In this document: piece after piece, positions 17,982 to 27,281 of the stretch
Position numbering within the stretch: the first letter of the stretch is position 1
Layout of the letters: every line of letters starts with the position of its first letter
Assembly: GCF_030053155.1 (NCBI RefSeq)
Contig: NZ_CP125640.1
Location: 1,178,001 to 1,242,000, forward strand
Source of the DNA: Rhizobium sp. BT03
Lineage (GTDB): Bacteria > Pseudomonadota > Alphaproteobacteria > Rhizobiales > Rhizobiaceae
Length of the DNA stretch: 64,000 nucleotides
Direction: 5' to 3'
The notes under the pieces: model-generated
Seen by the model: only the letters and a program-made list of their open reading frames with translations
Told to the model about the DNA's origin: nothing
Databases searched by the model: none
Position numbers and translations under genes: made by a program

Positions 17982-18734
17982 CTAGATGAAGGGACGTTTG
18001 CTTTCTCCGAGCCCTTCCCAGCCAGCAATCGCCATCAGTTCCTCGCCGTTCAGAACCTCGCAGCCGCGCTCCTGCCAGCGGATCAACCCACGTTCACCGA
18101 GCTTTTTCAAGGTCTTGTTGGTGTGGACGATGGAAAGGCCGAGCGTATCGGCAATGTGTTGCTGGGTGATGGGGATGAATTGGCGGCCATTGAAGAGATT
18201 AAGCTTCCGGCCGCGCTCAAACAGGAAAGCGATCAGATAGGCTGCTCTTTCCAACGCCGTGCGACGGCCGATGCTGAGCAGGTGTTCATCCAAGATTCGC
18301 TCCTCGCGCGCCGCGATCCAGGTGATGTCGAAGGCAAGCGAGGGGTGTTTGTTATAGAGCGTCATCAGCCTGTCGCGCTCGAAGACGCAGAGAGAAACCG
18401 GTGAAAGCGCTTCGACGGAATGCTGCATCTCGCCGGCGATCGTTCCCTGCAGGCCGACCAGATCGCCCGGCATGATATAATTCAGTATCTGGCGGCGCCC
18501 ATCCTCCAGCATCTTGTAGCGAAAGCCCCAACCGGCAAGCACGGTGAAAAGATGGGCGCTGTGCGCACCCTCGACGAGGATGGTGGAGCCGGCATCGACG
18601 GCAAGTTCACCTCTCTTGAAATTGGAAACGAATTCCAGTTCGTCGCGGCTGAATTCCCGGAAATGCGGCAGGGGCCGCAAAGGACATTGCTGGCAAGGAG
18701 TCTTGAAGGAATTGATCGATCTCGACGTCACCAT
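17982..18734 (-). CDS. Crp/Fnr-family transcriptional regulator with N-terminal CxxC
   Basis: The 250-residue protein has a cyclic-nucleotide-binding-like domain (about 30-145), a dimer helix and a C-terminal helix-turn-helix (ITQQHIADTLGLSIVHTNKTLKKL). Cys14 and Cys17 (CQQCPLR) look like the start of the FNR Fe-S motif. The third N-terminal Cys is missing, while a Cys in SLCVF could match the central FNR ligand. Oxygen sensing through a 4Fe-4S cluster is therefore doubtful. Related rhizobial proteins are annotated simply as Crp/Fnr family. Confidence 0.88.
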   Translation of the reverse strand: MVTSRSINSFKTPCQQCPLRPLPHFREFSRDELEFVSNFKRGELAVDAGSTILVEGAHSAHLFTVLAGWGFRYKMLEDGRRQILNYIMPGDLVGLQGTIAGEMQHSVEALSPVSLCVFERDRLMTLYNKHPSLAFDITWIAAREERILDEHLLSIGRRTALERAAYLIAFLFERGRKLNLFNGRQFIPITQQHIADTLGLSIVHTNKTLKKLGERGLIRWQERGCEVLNGEELMAIAGWEGLGESKRPFI

Positions 18735-18885
18735 GCCCGCCCCTGCCGTCGCAAAACAGGCACGCCGTCTTTGGCGCGCCGTTCATGAAGGAATGCACAA
18801 GTTACCGAATTGTTCCGTGAGCGATGCGGTTTTTTTATTTGAAAACAAGGGGCTGGTAGCCGAATAAGCAAATTCTTGCCACCCC

Positions 18886-19827
18886 TTATTTCGGGAAATC
18901 GAGACCCATTTCGCGGAACCGTTCGGGATCATCACCCCAATTCTCGCGAACCTTGACGAACAGGAAGAGATGGACCGGCTGCTCGAGGATCTCCGACAAC
19001 TCCTTGCGGGAAGCCGTCGAGATCGCCTTAATAGTTTCACCACCCTTGCCGAGCGCGATCTTCTTCTGGCTGTCGCGCTCAAGATAGATCACCTGCTCGA
19101 TACGCACCGAGCCATCCTTGCGCTCTTCCCACTTCTCCGTTTCGACATGCGAGGCGTAGGGAAGCTCCTGGTGCAGCCGCAGGAACAGCTTCTCGCGGGT
19201 GATCTCGGCGGCGAGCTGGCGCATCGGCAGATCTGAAATCTGGTCTTCGGGATAATACCACGGCCCCTCCGGCAGCGTTGCAGCCAGATAATCCATAACA
19301 TCGTCGCAGCCGGAGCCGTTTTCGGCCGATATCATGAAGGTGCGATCGAAGGCGATCTTTTCATTGGCAGCGGCCGCGAGGGCCAGCAGATCCTCGCGGT
19401 TGACGCGGTCGATCTTGTTGAGCAGCAGGATCTTCGGCTGCCGGACTTCCTTGAGGCCTTCGAGGATGGCTTCGGCATCGCCGCGCAGGCCGCGCTCGCT
19501 GTCGATCAGCAGCACGATCAGATCGGCATCCCTCGCGCCACCCCAGGCCGAGGTCACCATGGCGCGGTCGAGCCGGCGGCGTGGCTTGAAGATACCGGGT
19601 GTATCCATGAAGACGATCTGAGCGTTGTCGTGGATCGCGATGCCGCGGACGATGGCGCGCGTCGTCTGCACCTTATGGCTGACGATCGAGACCTTGGCGC
19701 CGACGAGGCGGTTCACCAGCGTCGACTTGCCGGCATTGGTCGGCCCGATCAGCGCGACGAAGCCCGAATGCGTCGGACCATTGGTTTCTTGAGCAGCTTC
19801 GGCCGCGATATCTTCTTCTTGTGTCAT
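18886..19827 (-). CDS. era: GTPase Era
   Basis: The 313-residue protein has the GTPase motifs GPTNAGKST (G1), DTPG (G3) and NKID (G4), and a C-terminal KH domain with IALGKGGETIKAIS. It binds the 3' end of 16S rRNA during small-subunit maturation. ATG 19827 is seven bases after the rnc stop; a short N-terminal extension (AAEAAQETNG) precedes the GTPase domain. It is the last gene of the lepB-rnc-era run. Confidence 0.97.
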   Translation of the reverse strand: MTQEEDIAAEAAQETNGPTHSGFVALIGPTNAGKSTLVNRLVGAKVSIVSHKVQTTRAIVRGIAIHDNAQIVFMDTPGIFKPRRRLDRAMVTSAWGGARDADLIVLLIDSERGLRGDAEAILEGLKEVRQPKILLLNKIDRVNREDLLALAAAANEKIAFDRTFMISAENGSGCDDVMDYLAATLPEGPWYYPEDQISDLPMRQLAAEITREKLFLRLHQELPYASHVETEKWEERKDGSVRIEQVIYLERDSQKKIALGKGGETIKAISTASRKELSEILEQPVHLFLFVKVRENWGDDPERFREMGLDFPK

Positions 19828-19834
19828 TGTCCCG

Positions 19835-20554
19835 TCAGTTTCCGGCAGACGATTGCTGCCAAATGCCTTCGCGCTCAAGCATCTTGGTCGCCGCAACCTG
19901 TTCGGCGGCGCGCTTCGACCGCTCTACGCCGGTTTCCGGCTTTATGCCAGCAACTTCCACCGTCACCTTGAAGCGCGGATCATGATCCGGTCCGCTGCGT
20001 TCATCAACCCGGTAGTTGGGCGTGACGCCGAATTTCGCGTGCGACCATTCCTGCAGCTCGGTCTTGGCGTCGCGCTTGGCCCCATCGGCCCGGACTGCCC
20101 TGCCCTGCCAGTAGCGCAGGATGAAGCGGCGAGCCACTTCGAGGCCGCCGTCGAGATAGATCGCGGCGATCAGGCTTTCGACCACGTCGGCGCGCACGTT
20201 CATCATCCGCTTGCCGGTCAGTTTCTTCACGTCGGCGCCGGTGCGGATATAGAGGTGAAGATTGAGTTCGTCGGCGACCGCAGCACAGGTTTCGGCGCTG
20301 ACCAGCTGGTTGAGGCGAACCGAGAGTTCGCCCTCCCCCGCCGTGCCGAAGGTGCGGAACAGAAGCTCGGCGATACAGAGCCCGAGCACCCTGTCGCCGA
20401 GGAATTCCAGCCGTTCGTAATTGCCGCCCTTCTCAGTGCGGGCGCTAGCATGGGTCAGCGCCCGATCCAGGCGTTCCTTTTCGGCGAAATCGTGACCGAT
20501 CAGGCCTTCAAGCTTTGCGCGGTCGGCCGCAGAAAGCGTCGGCGCCTTGCTCAT
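19835..20554 (-). CDS. rnc: Ribonuclease III
   Basis: The 239-residue enzyme has the RNase III signature ERLEFLGDRVLG (about residues 48-59) and a C-terminal double-stranded RNA-binding domain (KTELQEWSHAKFG ... AAEQVAATKMLE). It processes rRNA precursors and cleaves double-stranded RNA. The start overlaps the lepB stop by four bases (ATGA) and the stop precedes era by seven, so the genes are tightly coupled. Confidence 0.97.
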   Translation of the reverse strand: MSKAPTLSAADRAKLEGLIGHDFAEKERLDRALTHASARTEKGGNYERLEFLGDRVLGLCIAELLFRTFGTAGEGELSVRLNQLVSAETCAAVADELNLHLYIRTGADVKKLTGKRMMNVRADVVESLIAAIYLDGGLEVARRFILRYWQGRAVRADGAKRDAKTELQEWSHAKFGVTPNYRVDERSGPDHDPRFKVTVEVAGIKPETGVERSKRAAEQVAATKMLEREGIWQQSSAGN

Positions 20555-21294
20555 TCAACAACCTTGAAGAGGCGGTCCCAGCGCATGTTCGTCGGCCACT
20601 TCCAGATTTCGCGGAAAGAGGTGTCGTTGCCGAGCGAGAAGAAGATGACGCTGGCGCGGCCGACAAGATTTTCGGCCGGCACGAAGCCGACGTCGAAGCG
20701 ACTGTCGAGCGAGTTGTCGCGGTTGTCGCCCATCATGAAATAATGGCCTTCCGGCACGATGAATTCACGGGTGTTATCGCCGCGCGACACCGGAGACTGG
20801 TCGAGCGTGTCGTAGGTCTTGCCGTTGTCGAGCGTTTCGCGGAACACAGGAACATCCGCGCCCGGATCGAGCTTGTAATCCGAGGTGAAGGTACCGTCCG
20901 CCACCTTCGGAACCGGCTTGCCGTTGACGTAGAGCACGCCGTCGGTGACCTGGATACGGTCGCCCGGCAGGCCGATGCAGCGCTTGATGTAATCAATGTC
21001 GGGGTTCGGCGGGAAGCGGAAGACGACGATATCGCCGCGCTTCGGATCGGCGCCGAACAGGCGGCCGCTGAAGATATCGGGCGAGAAGGGCAGCGAATAT
21101 TTCGAATAGCCGTAGGCGAACTTATTGACGAAGATGTAATCGCCGACAAGCAGCGTCGGCATCATCGAACCGGAGGGAATGGTAAAGGGCTGGAACAGCA
21201 CCGTTCGGATCACCATCGCCAAAATCAGCGCCTGGATGATGACTTTGATATTTTCCCAGAGGGCGTTCGGCTTGGCTTGGACTTTTTCGGACAC
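20551..21294 (-). CDS. lepB: Signal peptidase I
   Basis: The 247-residue inner-membrane protease has one N-terminal membrane helix (about 16-36), catalytic Ser43 in SGSMMPTL and catalytic Lys104 in the DYIKRCIGLPGD box. Other boxes (RGDIVVFRFP, GDNRDNSLDSR) are intact. It cleaves signal peptides from exported proteins. It is the first gene of lepB-rnc-era; 136 bp separate it from acpS. Confidence 0.97.
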   Translation of the reverse strand: MSEKVQAKPNALWENIKVIIQALILAMVIRTVLFQPFTIPSGSMMPTLLVGDYIFVNKFAYGYSKYSLPFSPDIFSGRLFGADPKRGDIVVFRFPPNPDIDYIKRCIGLPGDRIQVTDGVLYVNGKPVPKVADGTFTSDYKLDPGADVPVFRETLDNGKTYDTLDQSPVSRGDNTREFIVPEGHYFMMGDNRDNSLDSRFDVGFVPAENLVGRASVIFFSLGNDTSFREIWKWPTNMRWDRLFKVVE

Positions 21295-21430
21295 GCAGTC
21301 TCATTCCTTCAAGACGCCGCGACGGCGCAATTCTTTCTGTCGTTCTCTCTAGCGGCTTCGGTCGATTGCGGCAATGGCGACAACGTCAAAAGCGACGAGA
21401 GGTCGCGATCGACAGCCCCCGAGGCCGCGA

Positions 21431-21835
21431 TCAGAGGCTCTCGGGCAAAGCCTCGATAATCACGAAGGCCTGCGCCAAGGGATAATCATCGGTTATTGTC
21501 AAATGAATGGCGGGCCTGTGGCCGGCGGGCAGCATCGATTCGAGGATCAGGGCGGCAGCACCCGACAAAACCATGGTCGGCTTGCCGCTCGGCAGGTTGA
21601 CGACGCCCATGTCCTTCCAGAAGACACCCTGGGCTATGCCGGTGCCGAGCGCCTTGGAACAGGCCTCCTTGGCGGCGAAACGCTTGGCATAGGAGGCGCC
21701 GCGATTTGCCCGGCGGTCGGAACGGGCGCGCTCGATTTCGGTGAAGCAGCGATGGGTAAAGCGCTCGCCGAAGCGCTCGATGGATTTCTCGACGCGGCGA
21801 ATGTCGATCAGATCGCTGCCAATGCCGATGATCAT
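21431..21835 (-). CDS. acpS: Holo-[acyl-carrier-protein] synthase
   Basis: The 134-residue enzyme transfers phosphopantetheine from CoA to acyl carrier protein. Conserved motifs are [16 protein letters not shown] with Mg2+-binding Asp8, and [15 protein letters not shown] with the second metal ligand Glu. Length is normal. It lies between the DUF2062 gene and lepB on the same strand. Confidence 0.96.
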   Translation of the reverse strand: MIIGIGSDLIDIRRVEKSIERFGERFTHRCFTEIERARSDRRANRGASYAKRFAAKEACSKALGTGIAQGVFWKDMGVVNLPSGKPTMVLSGAAALILESMLPAGHRPAIHLTITDDYPLAQAFVIIEALPESL

Positions 21836-21873
21836 GCCGGAACCTTCCGTCGCTTAGGATTTCTTGACCGGGT

Positions 21874-22464
21874 TCATACGCTCGGCATGTCGCCAGCCGG
21901 GCCGGCCAGACGCAAACGCGCCCGCTCCAGCAGCCGTGTGTGGCGGCGCGTCTGAAAACCCTTCACGGTGTAGAATGTCAGGGCGTAGAGCGCAACGGAG
22001 GTGACGATCGCCGGCGGAATGGCGCCGACGAGCATCGGCTCCAGCACAGGTTTCCACAGTTCCGTGAAGTTCAGCTTGTGAAAGAGGGCGGCGAGATCAA
22101 CCGTCTGACCGGCCAGATGATCCTCACGGCTCAACAAGAGATGCCCGATCTCCCAGGTGATGCCCCAGATGAAGGGATAGGTCAGCGGATTGCCGAATGC
22201 CGCGCAACCGAGTGCGGCGGCCACCATACTGCCGGAGAGGAAATAGGTGATGACGAAGGCCATGACGAAATGCACGCCGATGAAGGGCGTCCACGAGACG
22301 AAGACACCCGCAGCGACGCCGGCCGCAACCGCGTGCGGCGAAGCGCTCAGGCGCAGGATGCGCATTGTCAGGTAACGGAGCGGGCGAAGGAAACCTTTGC
22401 GGGGCCATAGAAGCTCTCGCATCTTTTCCTTGAATCCCGCAGGCTTGCGACGGCGAAACAACAT
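21874..22464 (-). CDS. DUF2062 domain membrane protein
   Basis: The 196-residue protein has a basic N terminus followed by hydrophobic helices in the DUF2062 region (SASPHAVAAGVAAGVFVSWTPFIGVHF, then a second helix pair ending near residue 170). The motif P-F-x-G-x-H is typical of the family. Function is unknown. It lies 38 bp upstream of acpS in the usual rhizobial order after rsh. Confidence 0.88.
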   Translation of the reverse strand: MLFRRRKPAGFKEKMRELLWPRKGFLRPLRYLTMRILRLSASPHAVAAGVAAGVFVSWTPFIGVHFVMAFVITYFLSGSMVAAALGCAAFGNPLTYPFIWGITWEIGHLLLSREDHLAGQTVDLAALFHKLNFTELWKPVLEPMLVGAIPPAIVTSVALYALTFYTVKGFQTRRHTRLLERARLRLAGPAGDMPSV

Positions 22465-22619
22465 GGCCGGTATTTAGTGCAGCGCACATGACCATGACAA
22501 GAGCGGCAAATGATACCGCCGAAAAAACAGCTCACCCCTCAGCAGAGAGGAACTTCTTCATGCCGAGGGGCGTCCGTTATGCATAACGTCCCTCACTCGT
22601 CTCAAGTATAAATTCAGTA

Positions 22620-22769
22620 TCAGCGCGTGCGAAACAGACCGCGGTCGACCTGGCGCTGACGAAACTCGAGATCGATACGATCGAACGAGCCGTTGAGATA
22701 TGCCATTTCACGTTCCTGCGTGGTCGGAGCGCGGAGGGCGCGAGCGATTTTCCTGATAGGATCAAACAT
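22620..22769 (-). CDS. DUF3563-family microprotein
   Basis: The 49-residue protein starts MFDPIRKIARALRAPTTQER and continues EMAYLNGSFDRIDLEFRQRQ, ending VDRGLFRTR. The pattern ERExAYLNxSxDRIDLExRQRQxDRGLFR is that of DUF3563, a family of about 50 residues in Proteobacteria with no known role. The ribosome-binding site is weak. It lies alone between rsh and the DUF2062 gene. Confidence 0.8.
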   Translation of the reverse strand: MFDPIRKIARALRAPTTQEREMAYLNGSFDRIDLEFRQRQVDRGLFRTR

Positions 22770-22962
22770 TGTTTTGTCTCATCTTCTGTTTGCGTTTCGA
22801 TGACCAGAAGATAGGCCCGGCACCGGCTAATTACTACAGCCGCAACATGGAGACAGCCATGCGACTGACGCATAGCATGCCTTTCTGACGAACTATTTCG
22901 ATCATGAGACGATCATAAAATGTGCAATTTTGCGCTGAACCGTCTGAGGGCTTAACAAAATC

Positions 22963-25197
22963 TTACTCGTAGAGCCGCCGGACCGTGGCGATGCAATCCA
23001 GTTCCTTCATCTGGGCGAGCAGTTGATTGAGCTGACGCAGGTCCCAGACCTCGACCTCGAGCATCATTTCGGTGAAATCCGCCGCGACCCGCACCGTGTT
23101 CAGCAAACGGATATTGACGTCGAGGCCTGCGACGGTCTGGGCGACCTTGGCAAGCGTGCCGGGTTCATTCAACCCGTTTACCAGGATGCGCGCCATGAAA
23201 CGCGACTTGTTGGCTTCGTCGAGATCCCAGCGGACGTCGATCCAGCGGTCGGGCTGATCGTCGAAGCGCTGCAGGCTCGGCGACTGGATCGGGTAGATGG
23301 TGATGCCCTTGCCCTGGTCCATGATGCCGACGATGCGATCGCCGGGCACCGCACCGGTTGACGCGAACTTGACGTCGACATTGCCGGACAGGCCGCGGAT
23401 CGGCCCGATATCGGCGTCGGTGTCGACTTCCGAAGGACCGCCATCGACCCCGGCCTTGGTCTTGCCGGGGATTTTGAAGATCATGCCGGCCGCACTGCGG
23501 ACGTTGAACCAGCCGTCGTCGCCGGAGGGCCTGACGGTGACGCGCTCATCCTGGTGGTCGGGATAGACGGCGCGCAGGACGTCGAGCGAAGACATCTCGC
23601 CGCGGCCGACGGCAGCGATCGCGTCCTCGACTTCCTTCTGGCCGAGGCGGTGCAGCGCCGGCTTCATCGCCTCGCGGGAGAAAATCTTGCCGGCTCTGTC
23701 GAAGGTGCGCTCGAGAATGCGGTGGCCGAGACCGGCATATTGCTTGCGGATCGCCATGCGGGTGGCGCGACGGATGGCGGCGCGCGCCTTGCCGGTGACG
23801 ACGATCTCCTCCCAGGCGGCGGGCGGGACCTGCACGCCCGAGCGGATGATCTCGACCTCGTCGCCATTGGCAAGACGCGTCACCAGCGGCATGATGCGGC
23901 CGTTGATCTTGGCGCCCACGGTGGTGTCGCCGATATTGGTGTGCACCGCATAGGCGAAATCGATCGGGGTGGCGCCGCGGGGCAGAGCAATCAGCTTGCC
24001 CTTCGGCGTGAAACAGAAGACCTGGTCCTGGAATAGCTCGAGCTTGGTGTGCTCGAGGAATTCCTCCGGGCTGTCGCCTTCGGCCAGCGCTTCGATCGTA
24101 TGGCGCAGCCAGGAATAGGCATTGGATTCGCGCGAGAGGATGTCGCCGTCGGCATTGGTGGCGCCGTCCTTGTAGAGCGTGTGGGCGGCAATGCCGAATT
24201 CGGCGATTTCGTGCATGCGCTTGGTGCGGATCTGCAGCTCGATGCGCTGACTGGAGGGGCCGACGATCGTGGTGTGCAGCGAGCGGTAGTCGTTCTGCTT
24301 CGGCGTCGAGATATAATCCTTGAAGCGGCCGGGCACGACGCGCCAGCGAGTGTGGACGATGCCGAGTGCCCGGTAGCAGGACGGAATGTCCTCGACGATC
24401 AAACGGAAGCCATAGACATCGGAAAGCTGCTCGAAGGAAAGCGACTTCGACTGCATCTTGCGGAAGACCGAATAGGGCTTCTTCTGCCGGCCCTTGACAT
24501 AGGCGCTGGTCAGGCCGCTTGCGACCAGCAGGTCACGCAGTTCGGCCTCGATCTTCTTGACGATGCCCTCATTGCGCTTGGAAAGCTCTTCCAGCCTTTT
24601 GGTGACGGTGTCATAGGCTTCCGGGTTCATATGCATGAAGGAGAGCTCTTCGAGCTCCTCGCGCATATCCTGCATGCCCATGCGGCCGGCGAGCGGCGCA
24701 TAGATTTCCATCGTCTCCTCGGAGATGCGGGCCCGTTTGTCGGCCGACATATGATCGAGGGTGCGCATATTGTGCAGGCGATCGGCAAGCTTGACCAGCA
24801 GCACGCGCACATCGTCGGAAATGGCGAGCAGCAGCTTGCGCAGGTTTTCCGCCTGCTTGGCCTTCTTGGTGACGAGATCAAGCTTCTTGATCTTGGTCAG
24901 GCCCTCGACCAGGCGGCCGATATCCTCGCCGAAGAGTTCGTCGATCTCGGCGCGCGTCGCCGTCGTATCCTCGATCGTATCGTGCAGAAGTGCCACCGCG
25001 ATCGTCGATTCATCGAGATGCATGTCGGTGAGGATGGCGGCGACTTCGAGCGGATGGGAAATATAGGGATCGCCGCTCGCGCGCTTTTGCTGGCCATGCT
25101 TCTGCATGGCATAGACATAGGCTTTGTTCAGCAGTGCTTCATTGGCATCGGGCTTGTATTGCTGAACCCGCTCCACGAGCTCGTACTGCCGCATCAT
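22963..25197 (-). CDS. rsh: Bifunctional (p)ppGpp synthetase/hydrolase (RSH)
   Basis: The 744-residue enzyme contains an N-terminal HD hydrolase domain with intact HDTIED (His72-Asp77), a RelA/SpoT synthetase domain (about 240-350), a TGS domain (FTPKGKLIALPRGATPIDFAYAVH, about 400-460) and a C-terminal ACT domain. Intact HD and synthetase regions mean it can both make and degrade (p)ppGpp, as the single RSH of rhizobia does. ATG 25197 has GGAG upstream. rpoZ lies just upstream on the same strand. Confidence 0.96.
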   Translation of the reverse strand: MMRQYELVERVQQYKPDANEALLNKAYVYAMQKHGQQKRASGDPYISHPLEVAAILTDMHLDESTIAVALLHDTIEDTTATRAEIDELFGEDIGRLVEGLTKIKKLDLVTKKAKQAENLRKLLLAISDDVRVLLVKLADRLHNMRTLDHMSADKRARISEETMEIYAPLAGRMGMQDMREELEELSFMHMNPEAYDTVTKRLEELSKRNEGIVKKIEAELRDLLVASGLTSAYVKGRQKKPYSVFRKMQSKSLSFEQLSDVYGFRLIVEDIPSCYRALGIVHTRWRVVPGRFKDYISTPKQNDYRSLHTTIVGPSSQRIELQIRTKRMHEIAEFGIAAHTLYKDGATNADGDILSRESNAYSWLRHTIEALAEGDSPEEFLEHTKLELFQDQVFCFTPKGKLIALPRGATPIDFAYAVHTNIGDTTVGAKINGRIMPLVTRLANGDEVEIIRSGVQVPPAAWEEIVVTGKARAAIRRATRMAIRKQYAGLGHRILERTFDRAGKIFSREAMKPALHRLGQKEVEDAIAAVGRGEMSSLDVLRAVYPDHQDERVTVRPSGDDGWFNVRSAAGMIFKIPGKTKAGVDGGPSEVDTDADIGPIRGLSGNVDVKFASTGAVPGDRIVGIMDQGKGITIYPIQSPSLQRFDDQPDRWIDVRWDLDEANKSRFMARILVNGLNEPGTLAKVAQTVAGLDVNIRLLNTVRVAADFTEMMLEVEVWDLRQLNQLLAQMKELDCIATVRRLYE

Positions 25198-25385
25198 TCC
25201 AAAGCCACTCCGGTAAAAATAAAAGCGCGCCAATCAACGATTGGCGCACACATGGGCAATAATATGCCTAAGCAATAAAGGCGCAAGATTGACGATTGGT
25301 AATCATCGCTCTTTCGCATCGCATGAAACTTTTTCCGGCTCACGGCGACCGCGGGATCGCCTGCAACCGGGATCAGTCCGCGTGC

Positions 25386-25790
25386 TTAGTAGTCGTCGCT
25401 CTTTTCCGGCGGCACCAGGCCTTCGATGCCGGCAAGCAGCTCTTCTTCCGACATCTGGTCGAAAGTGATCGTCTCAGGCAGATCGTCCTGCTCTTCGCTG
25501 TCGGCTGCGGCGACACCGCCGGCGGCGATCATGCTGGCCGGATCGGGCTCGGGCTCGTCGACTTCGACATGCTTCTGCAGAGAATGGATCAGATCTTCCT
25601 TGAGGTCATCGGGCGAAAGCGTCTCGTCGGCGATTTCGCGCAGGGCGACGACCGGGTTCTTGTCGTTGTCGCGATCGATGGTGATCGAGGCGCCCTGGGA
25701 AATCAGCCGGGCGCGGTGGCTGGCGAGCAGAACCAGCTCGAAGCGGTTCTCCACCTTGTCGATGCAATCTTCAACTGTGACACGGGCCAT
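25386..25790 (-). CDS. rpoZ: DNA-directed RNA polymerase omega subunit
   Basis: The 134-residue protein starts [28 protein letters not shown], the conserved omega core, then carries an acidic tail (about 80-134) typical of alphaproteobacteria. Omega stabilises RNA polymerase and forms part of the ppGpp site in E. coli. The gene is followed by rsh after about 190 bp, so the target and the source of ppGpp are linked. Confidence 0.96.
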   Translation of the reverse strand: MARVTVEDCIDKVENRFELVLLASHRARLISQGASITIDRDNDKNPVVALREIADETLSPDDLKEDLIHSLQKHVEVDEPEPDPASMIAAGGVAAADSEEQDDLPETITFDQMSEEELLAGIEGLVPPEKSDDY

Positions 25791-26086
25791 TGCCTGTCCT
25801 TTACGGTCGTCATTTCGGGATTAGCACGCCCGATACAATTAAAACCGGGCAAATACAAGTTTTTCATTCCGGCTGCCCTCGTCTTTATAAGCGGCTGAAC
25901 TAAATTTCCATGGAGAATGTCACAATTCCACCTATGGTTGCTTGGAATATGCCGAATCGTGCCCTAAATCTTTCATATATGAATAATTGTTAAAGTATGG
26001 ATCAGAGCAAAATCAAAGCACAAATTATTGATTTTATTGGATTTTGGTCCTGCGGATTTCGATTGCTCTCATTGGATTGGTAAGCG
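25791..26086. other. 296-bp divergent promoter region of rpoZ and the NYN gene
   Basis: AT-rich, with no credible gene. It must hold outward promoters for rpoZ (left) and the NYN-domain gene (right). AT-rich tracts lie around 25965-26045. I could not fix -35/-10 boxes by eye. Confidence 0.6.
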
Positions 26087-26671
26087 ATGTTTGACCCACG
26101 CGAAAAAATTGCACTCTTCATTGACGGCGCCAACCTCTACGCTGCATCCAAGAGCCTCGGTTTCGACATAGATTACCGCAAGCTCTTGAAAGCATTCCAG
26201 AAACGTGGCTACCTCCTGCGCGCCTACTATTACACCGCGCTGATCGAGGATCAGGAATATTCGTCGATCCGGCCACTGATCGACTGGCTCGACTATAATG
26301 GCTACAAGGTCGTCACCAAGCCCGCCAAGGAATTCACCGATTCCATGGGACGCCGAAAGATCAAGGGCAACATGGACATCGAGCTTGCGATCGACGCCAT
26401 GGAACAGTCCGAAACGGTCGATCATCTCGTCATTTTCTCGGGCGACGGCGACTTCACCAATCTGGTCGAGGCGCTGCAGCGCAGAGGCCGCAAGGTCTCG
26501 GTGATCTCGACGATGGCGACGCAGCCGCCGATGATCGCCGACGACCTGCGCCGCCAGGCCGACCACTTCATCGATCTCTTGTCCTTGAAGGCCGAAATCG
26601 GCCGCGACCCTGCGGAGCGGGCGCCGCGCCAAGTCGAAGTCGTCGCCCCGGCCAGCGATTTCCAAGAATGA
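26087..26671 (+). CDS. NYN domain protein (LabA/DUF88 family)
   Basis: The 194-residue protein has the PIN-like nuclease acidic residues: Asp in ALFIDGANLY, Asp in GNMDIELAIDAM and two Asps in FSGDGDFTNLVEAL. These cluster as the metal site of NYN ribonucleases. It has no fused RNA-binding domain. A role in RNA turnover is inferred. The gene is divergent from rpoZ and convergent with smpB; similar genes occur next to rpoZ in related genomes, from memory. Confidence 0.87.
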   Translation: MFDPREKIALFIDGANLYAASKSLGFDIDYRKLLKAFQKRGYLLRAYYYTALIEDQEYSSIRPLIDWLDYNGYKVVTKPAKEFTDSMGRRKIKGNMDIELAIDAMEQSETVDHLVIFSGDGDFTNLVEALQRRGRKVSVISTMATQPPMIADDLRRQADHFIDLLSLKAEIGRDPAERAPRQVEVVAPASDFQE

Positions 26672-26705
26672 TCCGGAAACGGCAATCACCGCCCAAGCGG
26701 CGTGG

Positions 26706-27185
26706 TCAGCCGTTATCCTTCAGTAGGCGGCTCCTCTGCCGGTTCCAATCGCGTTCCTTCTCGGACTCGCGCTTGTCATGCAGTTTCTTGCCCTTGGCGA
26801 GCGCCAGCTCCATCTTCGCCCGACCGCGGTCGTTGAAATAGATCTTCAGCGGGATCAGCGTCATGCCCTCGCGGTTGACGGCAGAGCGCAGGCGATGGAT
26901 TTCACGGCCCGACAAAAGCAGCTTGCGGCGCCGGCGCGGTTCGTGATTGAAGCGGTTCGCCTGCAGATATTCCGGCAGATAGGAGTTGATCAGCCAGATC
27001 TCGCCGTCCTCGTCCGATGCGTAGGACTCGGCGATATTGGCCTTTCCCTCACGCAGCGACTTGACCTCCGTGCCCATCAGCACGAGGCCGGCCTCGTAGG
27101 TATCGATGATTTCGTAGTTGAAGCGGGCCTTGCGGTTTTCGGCCACGACCTTGTTCACCACGCGCTGGCTGCCTTTGGGGGCCAT
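26706..27185 (-). CDS. smpB: SsrA-binding protein SmpB
   Basis: The 159-residue protein starts [26 protein letters not shown] and has the SmpB signature [18 protein letters not shown] and a basic C-terminal tail ([17 protein letters not shown]). It binds tmRNA and delivers it to stalled ribosomes. ATG 27185 gives the conserved N terminus with GAAGGGA upstream; a 14-residue upstream extension is not conserved. dapA lies upstream on the same strand. The tmRNA gene itself is not seen in this window. Confidence 0.96.
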   Translation of the reverse strand: MAPKGSQRVVNKVVAENRKARFNYEIIDTYEAGLVLMGTEVKSLREGKANIAESYASDEDGEIWLINSYLPEYLQANRFNHEPRRRRKLLLSGREIHRLRSAVNREGMTLIPLKIYFNDRGRAKMELALAKGKKLHDKRESEKERDWNRQRSRLLKDNG

Positions 27186-27281
27186 GACGATATTCCCTTC
27201 GAGGCGCGCGAAAAGCCGCGCCCTCATTGCTTGCCCTCTATGTAAGGGAGCGACCCGGCCTTGTGAAGACGGCCGGTCTCC

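Noticed and set aside
24049..25278. Open frame of 409 codons on the plus strand opposite rsh
   Set aside because: Shadow frame; rsh has all domains on the minus strand.
26087..26671. NYN protein as part of a defence island
   Set aside because: Neighbours are rpoZ, smpB and dapA; no defence genes nearby. A housekeeping RNA role is more likely.
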